Part shown: piece by piece, positions 6,211 to 11,813 of the stretch
Numbering within the stretch: position 1 is the stretch's first letter
Layout of the letters: the number at the start of each line of letters is the position of its first letter
Assembly: GCA_035464115.1 (NCBI GenBank)
Contig: DATHSN010000041.1
Span: 1 to 14,679, forward strand
Length of the DNA stretch: 14,679 nt
Origin: DATHSN01 sp035464115
GTDB taxonomy: Bacteria > Actinomycetota > Acidimicrobiia > Acidimicrobiales > SKKL01
Reading direction: 5' to 3'
Translations under genes and position numbers: made by a program
The notes under the pieces: generated by a model
Told to the model about the DNA's origin: nothing
Database searches by the model: none
What the model saw: the letters and a program-made list of their open reading frames with translations, nothing else

Positions 6211-7583
6211 TCGGCGAAGCCCTCCACCATCGAGGCGGTGAGGTGGTCGGCATCGGGGACGGCCGCCGGGTCGATCGCCATGCCGATGCACGCGGTGCCC
6301 GTGTGGGAGAGCAACGCCACCGACAGCGCCGCCCCGCTCGGTGGGGCGAAGGCCCACTGCCGCGCGACGGGCACCCCGCACAGCGACACCGGGACCGGCG
6401 CACCGGGCACGTTGGTGGCCACCAGGTCGGTGCCCTTCAGCATGCCGCCGAACAGCGCGGTGGTGACCGGCACGGGGAGGCGGTCGAGGCTCGCCGCGAG
6501 CACGTCGGTGTAGGCCAGCGCCGGCTCGGCCCGCCACGACCGGGCGATCTCGCCCATCCGGGCCATGCGCGCCACCGGGTCGGCCACGTCGAGGGGCACC
6601 GCGAACCGCGCCGGGCTGAACCGGTTGCCCCCGGCCTCGTCGCCGGCTCGGCGCAGGTTGATCGGCATCGTCACCCGGAGGCGCTCGCTCGAGACACCGA
6701 GGTCGGCGTGGTAGCGGGCCACACCACCGGCGATGGCCGCCAGGTAGGCGTCGTTGACGGTGCCGCCGTGGGCGTGCGCCGCATCGCGGAGCTGGCGGAG
6801 CGACACCTCGAACGCCCGCAGCTCGCGGGCCAATCCCCGGGTGCGCATGGCGGGCGACAGCGGCGTGGGGGCGGGCTTGAGGAGCTTGACGATCGACGAC
6901 GCCGCCTTGCGCGCCTCGGCCACCGCCCCCGACGGATCGGCCATGGCGTGCTGGGCGACACCGCTGGCCCAGCCCGGCACCTTGGCGGCGACGTGGGCGA
7001 GGTCGGACCCCAGGTCGGCGAGCGCCGACTCGAACAGCTCGCGGGGCTCACCGGTGGTGACCGGCGGGTCGGGCACCGGCCCGGGCTCGCTGCCGTCGAG
7101 CGGGTCGACCAGGTGGGCGTAGAGCTCGATGGCCCCCACCCCGTCGGTCAGCGAGTGGTGCAGCTTCATCACCAGCGCCGAGCGGTCGCCCTCGAGCCCC
7201 TCGACGAGGACCGTCTCCCACAGCGGGCGCGACCGGTCGAACGCGGCCGACGCCAGCTGACCGGCGAGGCGGAGCACGCCGTCGAGGCCCTCGGGCTCGG
7301 GGAGGCGGACCCGACGCAGGTGGAACGACAGGTCGAAGTCGGGGTCGGTGACCCAGCGCGGCGGCCCGGAGCGCAACGGGGGGCTGACGGCCTTCTGGCG
7401 GAGCGGCCACACGAGGCGGGTGAGGCGGTCGATGCGCTCGACCACGTCCTTCCACTCAGGAGTCCCGTCGAGGAGGGCGACGCCCACGATCGTCGAGCGC
7501 AACACGGGATCGTGCTCGATGGTCCACAGGACGGCGTCGGCGGGGCGCATGCGGGGCCCGAAGCGGGGACCTGGCGTCGACAT
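6183..7583 (-). CDS. WS/DGAT-like (wax ester synthase / diacylglycerol acyltransferase) family protein
   Basis: A 466-aa protein, normal for the family. These enzymes transfer acyl groups from acyl-CoA to long-chain alcohols or diacylglycerol, making storage wax esters or triacylglycerol at the inner membrane and lipid droplets. The catalytic motif HHxxxDG is present as HHSLTDG at 142-148, with the second His acting as base. RPLWE (119-123) precedes it. GGTVNDAYLAAIAGG, TMPINLR and DLVATNVPGAPVPV mark the C-terminal domain as in actinobacterial members. ATG 7583 is preferred because a CACCCT element lies 6 nt upstream; GTG 7589 would add two residues. Which acceptor is used, or whether this copy is an active acyltransferase, cannot be told from sequence; many actinobacteria carry several paralogues. 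Its 3' end carries a 26-bp tandem duplication. Confidence 0.85.
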   Translation of the reverse strand: MSTPGPRFGPRMRPADAVLWTIEHDPVLRSTIVGVALLDGTPEWKDVVERIDRLTRLVWPLRQKAVSPPLRSGPPRWVTDPDFDLSFHLRRVRLPEPEGLDGVLRLAGQLASAAFDRSRPLWETVLVEGLEGDRSALVMKLHHSLTDGVGAIELYAHLVDPLDGSEPGPVPDPPVTTGEPRELFESALADLGSDLAHVAAKVPGWASGVAQHAMADPSGAVAEARKAASSIVKLLKPAPTPLSPAMRTRGLARELRAFEVSLRQLRDAAHAHGGTVNDAYLAAIAGGVARYHADLGVSSERLRVTMPINLRRAGDEAGGNRFSPARFAVPLDVADPVARMARMGEIARSWRAEPALAYTDVLAASLDRLPVPVTTALFGGMLKGTDLVATNVPGAPVPVSLCGVPVARQWAFAPPSGAALSVALLSHTGTACIGMAIDPAAVPDADHLTASMVEGFAEIAALAPVG

Positions 7584-7640
7584 GGACACAGGGTGGCCGC
7601 TGGGTGCCCGGTGGCACAGGGCACAAGGTCACGATGGCGT

Positions 7641-7675
7641 CGGGGACCTGCGGCCGATCGGGCCGCAGGTCCCCG
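7641..7675. terminator. Perfect 15-bp hairpin downstream of the RNHCP gene
   Basis: CGGGGACCTGCGGCC (7641-7655) pairs without mismatch with GGCCGCAGGTCCCCG (7661-7675) around a GATCG loop. It begins 14 nt after the RNHCP stop and lies before the acyltransferase start. This makes it a strong intrinsic-type hairpin separating the two minus-strand genes. It lacks a T tract. Confidence 0.7.
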
Positions 7676-7689
7676 AGACCGGGGGCGGG

Positions 7690-8058
7690 TCAGATGCCCG
7701 CGAGCAGCTCCAGGGGGAACGGCGGGGCGGCCAGGGGCCGCACCGCCAGCCGGAGCAGGGTGAGGGGATTGTCGTCGCCCGCGGTGCGGTTGAGGTGGAG
7801 CTCGTCGCAGCCGAGGCACCGGTGGACGAGCACCCACTCGCCGTCGCCGCGGACGCACACGGCGATCGGCTCCATGGAGCCGCCGCAGTCGGCGTCGCGG
7901 TCACCCGGGACGTCGTCGTCGAGATGACGGCTCCACAGGCACGTGGGGCAGTGGTTGCGGTGGGCGGTGCCCGGCGCGTCCATCGACACGTCGAGCCCGC
8001 AGTGGCGGCAGCGGAACGACTCGGGGCCGCGCCGTCGCGCCCGGTGGCGCTGGGCCAA
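7690..8058 (-). CDS. RNHCP-domain zinc-binding protein
   Basis: A 122-aa protein from the TTG start. It has FRCRHCGLDV (C17, C20), the family-naming motif HRNHCPTCLWSRHLD (RNHCP at 34-38, C37 and C40), ADCGGSMEPIAVCV, and HRCLGCDELHLNRTAGDDNP (C81, C84). The CxxC pairs imply one or more structural zinc sites. RNHCP domains are small proteins of unknown function found in many bacteria; the C-terminal HRCxxCxxxHxNR..DDN segment is also typical. The start is decided by the ribosome site: AGGAGG (8066-8071) ends 7 nt before TTG 8058. An in-frame GTG at 8112 would add 18 mostly Pro/Gly residues and has no ribosome site. A 20-codon ORF lies upstream and a strong hairpin follows. Confidence 0.8.
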   Translation of the reverse strand: MAQRHRARRRGPESFRCRHCGLDVSMDAPGTAHRNHCPTCLWSRHLDDDVPGDRDADCGGSMEPIAVCVRGDGEWVLVHRCLGCDELHLNRTAGDDNPLTLLRLAVRPLAAPPFPLELLAGI

Positions 8059-8065
8059 CGGAGGT

Positions 8066-8071
8066 CCTCCT
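8066..8071 (-). promoter_or_regulatory. Consensus Shine-Dalgarno AGGAGG that sets a TTG start
   Basis: On the minus strand AGGAGG lies 7 nt before TTG 8058 and is the strongest ribosome site in the window. It argues that the RNHCP protein starts at TTG, not at the upstream GTG 8112. Confidence 0.65.
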
Positions 8072-8119
8072 GGGACGGGGGTGGACGGGGACGGCGGCGC
8101 GCCGTCGGTCACCCGCGTC

Positions 8120-8182
8120 TCAGCGACGAGGAGCGGGACCGGTGGTGGGGCGCGCCGTGACGACCTCCGAGCACACGGTCAT
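8120..8182 (-). CDS. Candidate 20-aa leader peptide upstream of the RNHCP gene
   Basis: ATG at 8182 follows GAGGAGG (8190-8196) with 7 nt spacing, an excellent ribosome site. The 20-codon frame reads MTVCSEVVTARPTTGPAPRR and stops at TGA 8120-8122, 61 nt before the RNHCP TTG start. It lies in an otherwise gene-free stretch of about 200 bp between the alpha/beta hydrolase stop and the RNHCP start. It may be a leader ORF or a small protein of its own. Evidence is only the ribosome site, ATG and spacing; there is no recognisable family and no run of regulatory codons. Confidence 0.35.
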   Translation of the reverse strand: MTVCSEVVTARPTTGPAPRR

Positions 8183-8248
8183 CCAGCCACCTCCTCACAC
8201 CGGTCGCGGCCACCTCCGTGGGGCAGCCGCAGAGCAGTCCAGCGCCGA

Positions 8249-8264
8249 TGGCGGAGTCCCGCCA
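8249..8264. terminator. Short hairpin after the alpha/beta hydrolase gene
   Basis: TGGCGG (8249-8254) pairs with CCGCCA (8259-8264) around AGTC, 4 nt beyond the hydrolase TAA stop. The stem is short and there is no T tract, so support is modest. Confidence 0.35.
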
Positions 8265-8268
8265 GCGA

Positions 8269-9159
8269 TTATGCGACGGCGGTGTCGGCCGCCCGGGTGT
8301 GGTCGACGACGAGGCCGACCAGGCGGTCCCACAACGGCGGCGGGTAGTCGTGGCCCATCCCGGCCACCAGCTCCAGGCGGGCCCCGGGGATCGCCTCGGC
8401 GGTGCGGCGTCCGCCCGACGCGTCGACCAGCGTGTCGACGTCGCCGTGGATCACCAGCGTCGGGGCAGCCACCGACCCGAGCGCGGCGGTGCGGCTCGGC
8501 GCGGCGGTGATCGCCATCATCTGACGGGCCGTGCCCGCCGGGTGGAACGCCCGGTCGAAGGCGGCGGCCGCCGTCGCCCGCACCCGCTCCTCGTCGAACC
8601 ACTCCGGGCTGCCCCAGGTGCGGATCCCCTCGACGGCGCGGTCCATGGCGCTCTCGCGGTCGGTCGGCGGCGGCGACATCAGCAGGGCGCGGGCCTCGGT
8701 GCTCGACTGGCCGACGTCGCGGTCGCCGGTGGTCGACATCACCGAGATGAGCGACCGCACCCGGTCGGCGTGCTCGATGGCGACCGCCTGGGCGATCATC
8801 CCGCCCATCGACACGCCGAACACGTGGGCCGACTCCACACCCAGCTCGTCGAGCACGGCCACCGCGTCGGCGGCCATGTCCGACAACGTGTAGGGCACCT
8901 CGGGCGCGTCGCCGGCCGCCACCGCCCGGGCCACCGCGGCCACGTCGGGCGCGACCTCGTCGAACCACGTCGAGCGGCCCATGTCGCGGTTGTCGAAGCG
9001 CACCACGTGGAGGCCCTCGGCGGCGAGCCGCTCGCACAGCGCCGCGTCGAAGTTGATGCACTGGCTGCCCAGACCGTTGATCATGAGCAGCGTCGGATCG
9101 GCCGTATCGCCGAACGTCTCGTACCAGAGCTCGACCGCGCCGTTGCGGGCGTGGGCCAT
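8269..9159 (-). CDS. Alpha/beta hydrolase (lipolytic/esterase-like)
   Basis: A 296-aa cytosolic hydrolase with a full fold. The oxyanion region LLMINGLGSQ is at ~24-33, the DNRDMGRST strand-loop at 56-64, and the nucleophile elbow GVSMGG at 115-120 with S117. A lid segment follows (~140-225), then the acid region VIHGDVDTLVD (D242) and catalytic His H270 in GMGHDYPP. The combination DNRDxGxS / GxSMGG is common in actinobacterial hydrolases related to RdmC-type methylesterases and 3-oxoadipate enol-lactonase-like proteins, but the substrate cannot be assigned. The start is set by AAGGGGG 7 nt before ATG 9159. The stop is TAA. It diverges from the gamma-glutamylcyclotransferase-like gene across 98 bp; no functional link is visible. 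Confidence 0.88.
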   Translation of the reverse strand: MAHARNGAVELWYETFGDTADPTLLMINGLGSQCINFDAALCERLAAEGLHVVRFDNRDMGRSTWFDEVAPDVAAVARAVAAGDAPEVPYTLSDMAADAVAVLDELGVESAHVFGVSMGGMIAQAVAIEHADRVRSLISVMSTTGDRDVGQSSTEARALLMSPPPTDRESAMDRAVEGIRTWGSPEWFDEERVRATAAAAFDRAFHPAGTARQMMAITAAPSRTAALGSVAAPTLVIHGDVDTLVDASGGRRTAEAIPGARLELVAGMGHDYPPPLWDRLVGLVVDHTRAADTAVA

Positions 9160-9257
9160 CGGACGTCCCCCTTCGTCGTGTGCCGATCATGCTGCTCGCG
9201 GCTGCCGGTGTCGGGCCAACCGGCGGGCGTGCCGGGGGGCGGGCCACACTGACCGCC

Positions 9258-9674
9258 GTGTCCGTCGACCCCCTCACCGTGTTCGTGTACGGCACCCTGC
9301 GCCGCGGTCACCCCGCCCACGACGCGCACCTGGCGGGCCGGATCGTCGGCGTGTGGCCGGCCAGGATGGCGGGCCTGGCGCTGCACCACGGGCCGGGCTA
9401 CCCGTTCGCCACCGAGACCGGGGCGTCGCCCACCGACGTCGCCGTGGGCGAGGTCGTGGAGCTCGACCCGCGACGGGCCGTCGAGACGATGGCCGGGCTC
9501 GACTGGTGGGAGGACATCGATCCGGTCGCACCCGACCGGGGGCTCTACGTGCGGGTGGTCCGCACCGCGCACCTCGAGTCCGGCGCGTCCCGGCCGGCGT
9601 GGGTCTACCTGGCCGGTCCGGGCGTGGCGCTCGACCCCACCACCCGCATCGCGGGCGGCGAGTGGCGTCCCTGA
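9258..9674 (+). CDS. Gamma-glutamylcyclotransferase / AIG2-like protein
   Basis: A 138-aa protein with the family signature VFVYGTLRRGHP at 8-19; YGTL forms the substrate-binding loop of the GGCT/AIG2 fold. Further family segments are GRIVGVWPARMAGLALHH, GEVVELDP, and LDWWEDIDPV with E85 as the likely catalytic Glu. The C-terminal strand is RPAWVYLAG. Family members cleave gamma-glutamyl peptides to 5-oxoproline or act on related gamma-glutamylamines; many bacterial members are uncharacterised. GTG 9258 is preferred because CACACT lies 7 nt upstream and the motif begins 8 residues later. ATG 9180 in the same frame would add 26 residues of low-complexity sequence. The gene ends next to a pentanucleotide repeat and converges on the LacI gene. 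Confidence 0.85.
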   Translation: MSVDPLTVFVYGTLRRGHPAHDAHLAGRIVGVWPARMAGLALHHGPGYPFATETGASPTDVAVGEVVELDPRRAVETMAGLDWWEDIDPVAPDRGLYVRVVRTAHLESGASRPAWVYLAGPGVALDPTTRIAGGEWRP

Positions 9675-9699
9675 GCGCACGGCGTGCGTCGGCGGGCGC

Positions 9700-9726
9700 G
9701 GTGAGGTGAGGTGAGGTGAGGTGAGG
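9700..9726. repeat. GTGAG pentanucleotide microsatellite (five perfect copies)
   Basis: GTGAG is repeated five times without error at 9701-9725, with one flanking G on each side in register. It lies in the 65-bp gap between the stops of the cyclotransferase-like and LacI genes, immediately beside a hairpin. Confidence 0.95.
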
Positions 9727-9748
9727 CCCGCTGCGCCGGTCAGCGGGC
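9726..9748. terminator. Hairpin overlapping the LacI stop codon
   Basis: GCCCGCTG (9726-9733) pairs perfectly with CAGCGGGC (9741-9748) around a 7-nt loop. It covers the LacI stop (9740-9742) and sits between two convergent genes, so it may serve both. No T tract. Confidence 0.5.
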
Positions 9749-10714
9749 GCGGGCGCGACGCAGCGGGGCGGTGGAGCCGCGCACCACGAGCCAGGGCTCG
9801 AGGACGACCTGGGCGCGGACCGTCTCCCCCCGCACCAGGGCCAGCGCGGTGGCGACCGCGCAGCGGCCGAGGTCGTCGACCGGCGCGGCGACGGTGGTGA
9901 GCGACGGCGCCGCCATGGCGGCCACGGCGACGTCGTCGGCGCCCACCACGCTCATCTTCCCGGGGACGGAGACCCCGAGCTCGTGGAGCCGGGCCAGGAC
10001 CCCGAGCGCGACGAGGTCGTTGAACGCCACCACCGCGGTGGCCCGCACCCCCCGTGCCAGATCGGCGGCCTGCACCCCGCCGGCGTGGTCGGGCGTGACC
10101 GGCCCCAGCGCCATGAGATCGCCCGAGGCCGCCCGCCCGTCGCGCTGGCGGCTCGACCAGTAGCCCACCGGGCCGCGCACCAGCGCGATGCGGCGGTGCC
10201 CGAGGTCGCGGAGGTGGTCGACGGCCAGGTCGACCACGGCCCGCTGGTCGACCACGACCGAGGGGATCCCGCGTCGCACGCTGTTCACCAGCACGAGCGG
10301 GGTCGGCGCCGGCGCCGGGCTCCCCACCGGCGCGCACAGCACCAGCGCGTCGACCTGCGGGGCGAGCGCGGCGACGAGGCGGGTCTCCTCGGCCGGATCC
10401 TGGCGGCTGTCGCCGAGCAGGAGCAGGTGGTCGGCGTCGGCGGCCGCGCCCTGGGCGGCCCGGACGACCGCGGCGAAGAAGGGGTTGGTGATGTCGGGCA
10501 CCACGATCCCGATGGCACCGGTGCGCCCCCGGGCCAGGCTGCGGGCGGCCCGGTCGGGCACGTAGCCGAGGCGATCGGCCTCGGCGAGCACCCGGGTGCG
10601 CGTCGCCTCGGCGACGAGGTCGGGCCGGGTCAGCGCACGGGAGACGGTGGCCGGGTTCACCCCCGCCGCGGCGGCCACGTCGGCCAAGGTCACCCGCGCG
10701 ATCGGCTCGGCCAC
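9740..10714 (-). CDS. LacI-family transcriptional regulator
   Basis: A 324-aa protein. The LacI helix-turn-helix is at ~8-28 (TLADVAAAAGVNPATVSRAL). The hinge helix DRAARSLARGRT at ~54-65 carries the leucine (L60) that in LacI proteins intercalates into a central CpG. From ~66 a periplasmic-binding-protein-like sensor follows (AIGIVVPDITNPFFAAVVRA, DHLLLLGDS, VDALVLCAPV, VVAFNDLVALGVL, KMSVVGADDVAVAAMAAPSLTTV). The LVALGVL and AAPSLTTV segments are classic for sugar-type LacI repressors. GTG 10714 is chosen because the HTH starts at once and CATGCT lies 6 nt upstream; there is no Shine-Dalgarno. It diverges from the DHDPS-like/OYE-like operon, and a perfect 14-bp palindrome lies between them, so it very likely represses that operon. 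The inducer is unknown. Confidence 0.92.
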   Translation of the reverse strand: MAEPIARVTLADVAAAAGVNPATVSRALTRPDLVAEATRTRVLAEADRLGYVPDRAARSLARGRTGAIGIVVPDITNPFFAAVVRAAQGAAADADHLLLLGDSRQDPAEETRLVAALAPQVDALVLCAPVGSPAPAPTPLVLVNSVRRGIPSVVVDQRAVVDLAVDHLRDLGHRRIALVRGPVGYWSSRQRDGRAASGDLMALGPVTPDHAGGVQAADLARGVRATAVVAFNDLVALGVLARLHELGVSVPGKMSVVGADDVAVAAMAAPSLTTVAAPVDDLGRCAVATALALVRGETVRAQVVLEPWLVVRGSTAPLRRARAR

Positions 10715-10720
10715 CGGCCG

Positions 10721-10726
10721 AGCATG
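10721..10726 (-). promoter_or_regulatory. -10-like CATGCT of the lacI-type gene (leaderless)
   Basis: On the minus strand CATGCT ends 6 nt before GTG 10714, with no ribosome-binding sequence in between. Confidence 0.35.
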
Positions 10727-10766
10727 GCACACCACCGCTTGACGGACGGCGTCGACCGCGTGACCA

Positions 10767-10780
10767 TGCAAGCGCTTGCA
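10767..10780. promoter_or_regulatory. LacI-family operator, perfect palindrome TGCAAGCGCTTGCA
   Basis: A perfect 14-bp palindrome with central CpG (10773-10774), the canonical LacI/CcpA-like operator form. It lies 53 bp from the LacI start and 22 bp before the chosen GTG of the DHDPS-like gene. A TTGACG element at 10739-10744, with 17 bp to a weak -10 (GACCAT, 10762-10767), would place the operator on the operon's transcription start. Confidence 0.8.
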
Positions 10781-10802
10781 GACCGACCCCACCCCTGAAC
10801 CG

Positions 10803-11813
10803 GTGCACCCCATCGACCACGAGCCGTCCTCCCCGTCCGCCGGAACCACGGTCGACCCGGAGCGACTGCGGCGACCGAGGCGGCGCCCGGTCGGGATGTC
10901 GGCGATCCTGCTCCCGTTCACCGACGACGGGGCCATCGACTGGCCCGGCTTCGAGGCCCACGTGGCTCGCACCGTCGCCGCCGGACTGGTCCCGGCCGTG
11001 AACATGGACACCGGCTACGTGCAGCTGCTCGCGCCGTCCGACCGCCGCCGGGCCCTCGAGATCGCCCGCTCGGTGGCCGCGGGCACGGATCCGGCCGGCG
11101 TCGGCATCGATCTCGTGGCCGGCGCCCACGTGGCTGACGGCGCCGGCGACCCGTTCGACCCTGCTGCGCACCTCGCCGCGGCCGAGCAGGTGACCGCCCA
11201 CGGCGGCGTGCCGGTGGTGTTCCCGTCGTGGGGGCTCAGCTCGCTGGCCGGACCCGACTGGGTCGCCGCCCACGCCCGGCTGGGCGAGGCGGTCGGCCGC
11301 CACCTCGGGTTCGAGCTGGGCCCGATGTTCGTCCCGTACGGCCGGATCGTCGACCTCGACACCTACGCGGCCCTGCTCGAGGTGCCCACCTGCATCGGGG
11401 CCAAGCACTCGTCGCTCGCCCGCCGGCCGGAGTGGGAGCGCCTGGCGCTCCGCGACGCCCACCGCCCCGACTTCTGGGTCCTCACCGGCAACGACCTGGC
11501 CATCGACATGGTGGAGTACGGGTCCGACTACCTCCTCGGCCTGTCGACGTTCGCCCCCGACCTGTTCGCCCGCCGCGACGCGCTCCTCGCCGCCGGCGAC
11601 CCCGACGCCCGCGAGCTCACCGACGCGCTCCAGTACCTCGGTGCGTTCGCCTTCCGGCCCCCGGTCCCCGGCTACCGCCACGATGCGGCGATGTTCCTGC
11701 AGATGCGGGGGTGGATCGGCTCCGACGCCACCCCGCCGGGCGCGCCCCGCCGACCCGACGCCGACCGCGACGTGCTCCGCGAGATCGGGCGGCGCCTGGG
11801 GATCCTCGCGTGA
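10803..11813 (+). CDS. DHDPS/NAL-family (class I aldolase/lyase) protein
   Basis: A 336-aa TIM-barrel lyase of the dihydrodipicolinate synthase/N-acetylneuraminate lyase superfamily. These enzymes use a lysine Schiff base with 2-oxo acids for aldol or dehydration chemistry. Landmarks are SAILLPFTDDGAIDW (~33-47), AVNMDTGYVQLL (~65-76) at the usual phosphate/carboxylate-loop position, VVFPSWGLSS (~138-147), FVPYGRIV (~176-183) with the probable catalytic Tyr Y179, and TCIGAKHSS with Schiff-base lysine K201. STFAPDLFARRDALLAAGD follows. The GTT/GTG loop of true DapA is replaced by MDTGY, so a lysine-pathway role is unlikely. GTG 10803 is chosen as the first start past the operator; a TTG inside the operator (10776) and an internal ATG (10896) are alternatives. 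It overlaps the flavoprotein gene by GTGA, so the two are coupled and probably act in one pathway. Confidence 0.85.
   Translation: MHPIDHEPSSPSAGTTVDPERLRRPRRRPVGMSAILLPFTDDGAIDWPGFEAHVARTVAAGLVPAVNMDTGYVQLLAPSDRRRALEIARSVAAGTDPAGVGIDLVAGAHVADGAGDPFDPAAHLAAAEQVTAHGGVPVVFPSWGLSSLAGPDWVAAHARLGEAVGRHLGFELGPMFVPYGRIVDLDTYAALLEVPTCIGAKHSSLARRPEWERLALRDAHRPDFWVLTGNDLAIDMVEYGSDYLLGLSTFAPDLFARRDALLAAGDPDARELTDALQYLGAFAFRPPVPGYRHDAAMFLQMRGWIGSDATPPGAPRRPDADRDVLREIGRRLGILA

Noticed and set aside
5469..7763. A plus-strand open frame of over 700 codons
   Set aside because: It is antisense to the DUF1269 and acyltransferase genes, which have clear motifs on the minus strand. Its translation is Gly/Arg/His-rich without a recognisable fold.
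8059..8268. Search for a structured RNA in the roughly 200-bp gap
   Set aside because: Only the short hairpin at 8249-8264 and the small ORF stand out. No riboswitch-like conserved core or tRNA-like fold was visible.
9700..9726. Short repeats considered as a CRISPR or iteron array
   Set aside because: The unit is 5 bp with no spacers and no cas or rep gene nearby.
10776..10802. TTG start for the DHDPS-like gene inside the operator
   Set aside because: The codon lies within the LacI palindrome and would make the operator part of the coding region. GTG 10803 is simpler, though a leaderless TTG start is not excluded.
9081..11681. A minus-strand open frame of over 800 codons
   Set aside because: It crosses four well-supported genes on both strands and has the composition of a shadow frame.
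10803..11813. Annotation as dapA (lysine biosynthesis)
   Set aside because: The substrate-loop motif differs from DapA, and the context is a LacI regulator plus a flavoprotein, not lysine genes.
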